Below, in pieces: positions 60,986 through 64,000 of a DNA stretch of 64,000 bases. The DNA lies in assembly GCF_030272615.1 (NCBI RefSeq), contig NC_081408.1, positions 768,639,336-768,703,335 on the forward strand. The letters run 5' to 3'. Source of the stretch: Cryptomeria japonica (Eukaryota; Streptophyta; Pinopsida; Cupressales; Cupressaceae). The notes under the pieces were generated by a model that was not told the origin of the DNA, searched no databases, and was given only the letters and a program-made list of their open reading frames with translations. Within the stretch, counting starts at the first letter, position 1; the number at the start of each line of letters is the position of its first letter. The position numbers were made by a program, and so were the translations under genes.

Positions 60986-61761
60986 AGATTGAGTCATGAT
61001 CTAATTGATCTATATAGTTTAAAGTGCACAATAGTTTGTCTCAGTAGGGAGCCATCCCTATTTTTTTATGATTGGAAAAAATCTAGGGGAGGTTCAATCT
61101 AAGTTGGAGCCTGCTTTAATATATGCCTAAAATCCCTGGAGCTTGAACCACCCTCTATATTTGAATTGAAGCATAATAGTGTGTCCCACTAGTGGTCCAA
61201 CATTTATTTTATTTTATTTTTAAATCTTCACATGATTAAAAAGTGCACATGATGTTGTATCAATGCCCATGTTTTAGTGAACAAAAAAATTAAATATGAT
61301 ATACAAAAGAAAAAATACACTTTACAATAAAATATATTACATCTTTAAATTTTATTTTTATTATTGACTTATAAAATTATATATCACATGTTCTTGAATA
61401 TTTTGCGTATTTGATTTAAATGAAAAATTTATATATGTTTTAATTTATAAAGTTGTATGTATATATCTTTAATGATCTCTCTCTCTCTCTGAAATTAATG
61501 TTAGATCTCTCTCTAGATGTCATGATTTAAACGATCTCCCTCTCTCTCTCAAATTAATGTTTTAATAATTTAAAATGTATGTATGTGATCTAGATATATA
61601 GATAAATTTACATATGTTTTAATTTAGTACATGATGTATGTATATATATCTTTAATGATCTCTCTCTCTCTCTCTTTGAAATTAATGTTATCTCTCTCTC
61701 TCTCTCTGTCATGAAAATGATCTCCCTCTCTCATTAATGTTTTATTAATTTAAAATGTATG

Positions 61762-61837
<76 letters not shown>

Positions 61838-61888
61838 GAGATAACTTCACATGTGTACATTTTAATTTTTAATGAGCTTAAGATTAAC

Positions 61889-61930
<42 letters not shown>

Positions 61931-62029
61931 GAATTTAACTAATTTTAATTTTTAATGTTTTAAATTGAATGCACTTCATGTGTGTGTGTGCTTACGTATT
62001 TATTTTAACTTTATGACCTACCTAGATAG
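60986..62029. repeat. AT-rich stretch with CT and TA microsatellites
   Basis: (TC)n tracts lie at about 61484-61493, 61659-61675, 61691-61707 and 61891-61929, and a long (TA)n at about 61766-61834. A block with gatctctctc ... gaaattaatgtt ... aaaatgtatgtatg recurs three times, so this is also a loose tandem repeat of about 190 bp. No gene. Confidence 0.85.
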
Positions 62030-63839
62030 ATGGCATCCCAAGATCCACCTGTGCAGGCTCCTGATCAGGATCCACTTGCACAGGCTCCTGACCAGAAGCC
62101 ACACATTGATGATGTATATCCTCCACACCAGGATCCCCCCTTGCCCGATATTGCTACCATTTTCCAGTACAGTGATCGTGAGATTCATAGGTTGAGGGTC
62201 ATATTAGATGACCCTCATACTGATGGCGTGTACAAGAGTACATGCACATCCATTTTTGATAGTTTGCAGACATTGAGGGACCATTTAGTTTCTCACACCT
62301 CATTCTCACCTGAGGTTATAGAGGATATTTATAGACAGTTGAAGAGTAAGGTGAGGGGTCTTGATTCTTTTGTTGATGTGGTGAGGGTGGTCTCCAAGGA
62401 GACCATCAAGGAGAGATGTTTTCCATAGTATCAAGAAAAGAGTAAGGTGAGAGGATATCAGGTCACAAGATGTATCGACCCACAGGTTGCATCATTGATT
62501 TACCCACACTTCTTAGCTGCCCATGGTCGTTATCCTAATATCGACAAGATACCATTATACTTTGCACAACACATATTCATTGAGATTCATTGTCAGATGA
62601 AACCAAACTACCTTGATATTCCAACATATTATGGATAGGGGAGGAGTAGAATTAATGATAGAGATGCATATCATAGGTGTGATAGAGATCCACCTAGATA
62701 CAGGGACCTTGTTGGCAAGAGATTTCTGGTAGTAGTCCCAACCCTCGCCCCCATAGCGGATCACGTTGTGATTGCTTCTTAGAGAGAATCAATTGATAGG
62801 ATTGGATAGATTACATTAGCGACAACCACCATATCATATGAAAGACTGGGCAAATATATGATGAGCCAACCATGTTCGATATCATCTACAGATCATGCAT
62901 CTTCTAGTCATGGGGTGGCTTCAGATTGAGATGATCAGTATATTACAGCTGGCATCCCCTCCCCCGATGAGCTAGCGGCTATAGTAGGAGGTGGTAGACA
63001 TGTACAAATGTCGCAGTATTTAGCCAAGGACCTGCTACATTTATACCATTTTATTTACCCCAAGGCAGTCACAAGATTCTCATCACTCTATGCATGCTCC
63101 AGGCACTGACCCACCTACAAATCACTATATTGCTGCAGAGGAGGAGATGTGAGCTGATCAGGTCCATATCACAGATGAGGGCTTGGATTCATTTGAGGAG
63201 CAGTAGTGAGGTTTGACTCATACTGGGTTTATGGATATGCTACTACAGTCAGACACTTCATCCATGATGCTTAGTCATCTAGTTAGCCCCGTACACTCCT
63301 TAGTCATACGTACAACTAGAGAGAGATATGCAGGCACAAGTGTTGTGGTTGATATGATCACAGGATATGGTCAGACTATAGAGCCTTCTCCTAATACATA
63401 GGTATGTACATACATGCGTTTAAATTTTTACAAGATGTATATGGTGTACATGTATGATAAATCTATATATAGATCATTTAAATTGATCCTAGACTAATCC
63501 TTAAATACATACATATATATGTATATATGTATAATAGTTAGCTCATGTCACTCCTAGCTTGAGCTTTGAGCATGTGCCTAGGAGAGATTCTTTCGATGTT
63601 GTTAGTGGACAAGTTAGTTATGGTTTTTTGTATATATGTGTACACATGTATGTATGTGCGTTACAATTTATATTTTAATTTTCATTAAACTATAGTCGGA
63701 TTTGATGTATGTGTCTAGAGATCTATATTTAATATTTAAATAAATTCTACTTTTGCAGGGGTCTATTGAACATCCAGACTCTCACCAGGACTCTCCCTCA
63801 GATGGTCGCTCCGTTCGTGGCCAACATGATGCATGTTGA
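62030..63839 (+). pseudogene. Decayed two-exon gene of unknown family
   Basis: The frame from ATG 62030 starts Pro/Gln/Asp-rich, with a short internal repeat (QAPDQDP, QAPDQKP). It continues through IFQYSDREIHRLRVIL, FDSLQTLRDHLVSH and, after a TAG at 62426, CIDPQVASLIYPHFLAAHG and YPNIDKIPLYFAQHIF. It stays in one frame past further stops (about 62636, 62780, 62807, 62930) to about 63050. One shift then leads to an acidic Ser/His-rich tail (63060-63401). A splice donor at 63402 (gtatgt) and an acceptor ending 63758 (ttttgcag) join a last exon (63759-63839) ending in TGA. All early stops are TAG or TGA. No domain recognised; it could be transposon cargo. Confidence 0.5.
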
Positions 63840-64000
63840 TTTGCTGGACTTTATAGCTCATTTGTTTATCTTTTTATATATACATGTGTACATTTTAGAC
63901 TTTCATATTATATATTCATGCATGTATGAAGTTTAGACTAGATTATACTTTATACAGTTTGTGTTTGATCAGATTATATATTTAATGCATGTATGTTAGA

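Overview
The window looks like nuclear DNA from a vascular plant. It is AT-rich and gene-poor, with GT-AG introns and layers of LTR and non-LTR retroelements. The density of old, decayed elements suggests a large genome such as a gymnosperm's, but nothing here fixes the species. No bacterial, organellar or CRISPR features were seen.

Left part (1-20160). After about 2 kb with no readable gene there is a CACTA-like transposon end at 2976 with gene-like sequence beside it. Next come an AT-rich minisatellite (4494-5215), a decayed Ty1-copia pol (6298-7630) and a likely LINE tail. A well-delimited LTR element follows at 8131-18262. It has 1.47 kb LTRs, a TTGCT target duplication, a tRNA-Trp type primer-binding site and a polypurine tract, which together place it on the minus strand. 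I find no gag-pol in it. Its only readable cargo is an antisense two-exon plant mobile domain (PMD) gene, kept in frame over about 650 codons but broken by stops that could all be C-to-T changes.

Middle (20160-44660). A 4 kb palindromic satellite (20161-24205) abuts a LINE 3' end with an RNase H domain. A few exon-like blocks and a second copy of the AT-rich minisatellite lead to the best host gene. This is an ankyrin-repeat protein (32767-34543, four exons) joined to the start of a KAP-type P-loop NTPase; the rest of the NTPase was not found. An old minus-strand Ty3-gypsy element with only gag remnants (35977-43918) lies downstream.

Right part (44660-64000). A young minus-strand gypsy element carrying only gag and protease (44666-49425) sits exactly inside the integrase of a copia element (49426 to about 52190). 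Then come a degenerate RING-H2 fragment, two decayed LINE ORF1 regions, a second PMD fragment (57800-58462, minus), a second array of the palindromic satellite (59383-60985) containing a perfect 114-bp-arm hairpin, microsatellites, and a decayed two-exon gene of unknown family (62030-63839).

Translations and repeat comparisons were done by eye; identities are estimates.
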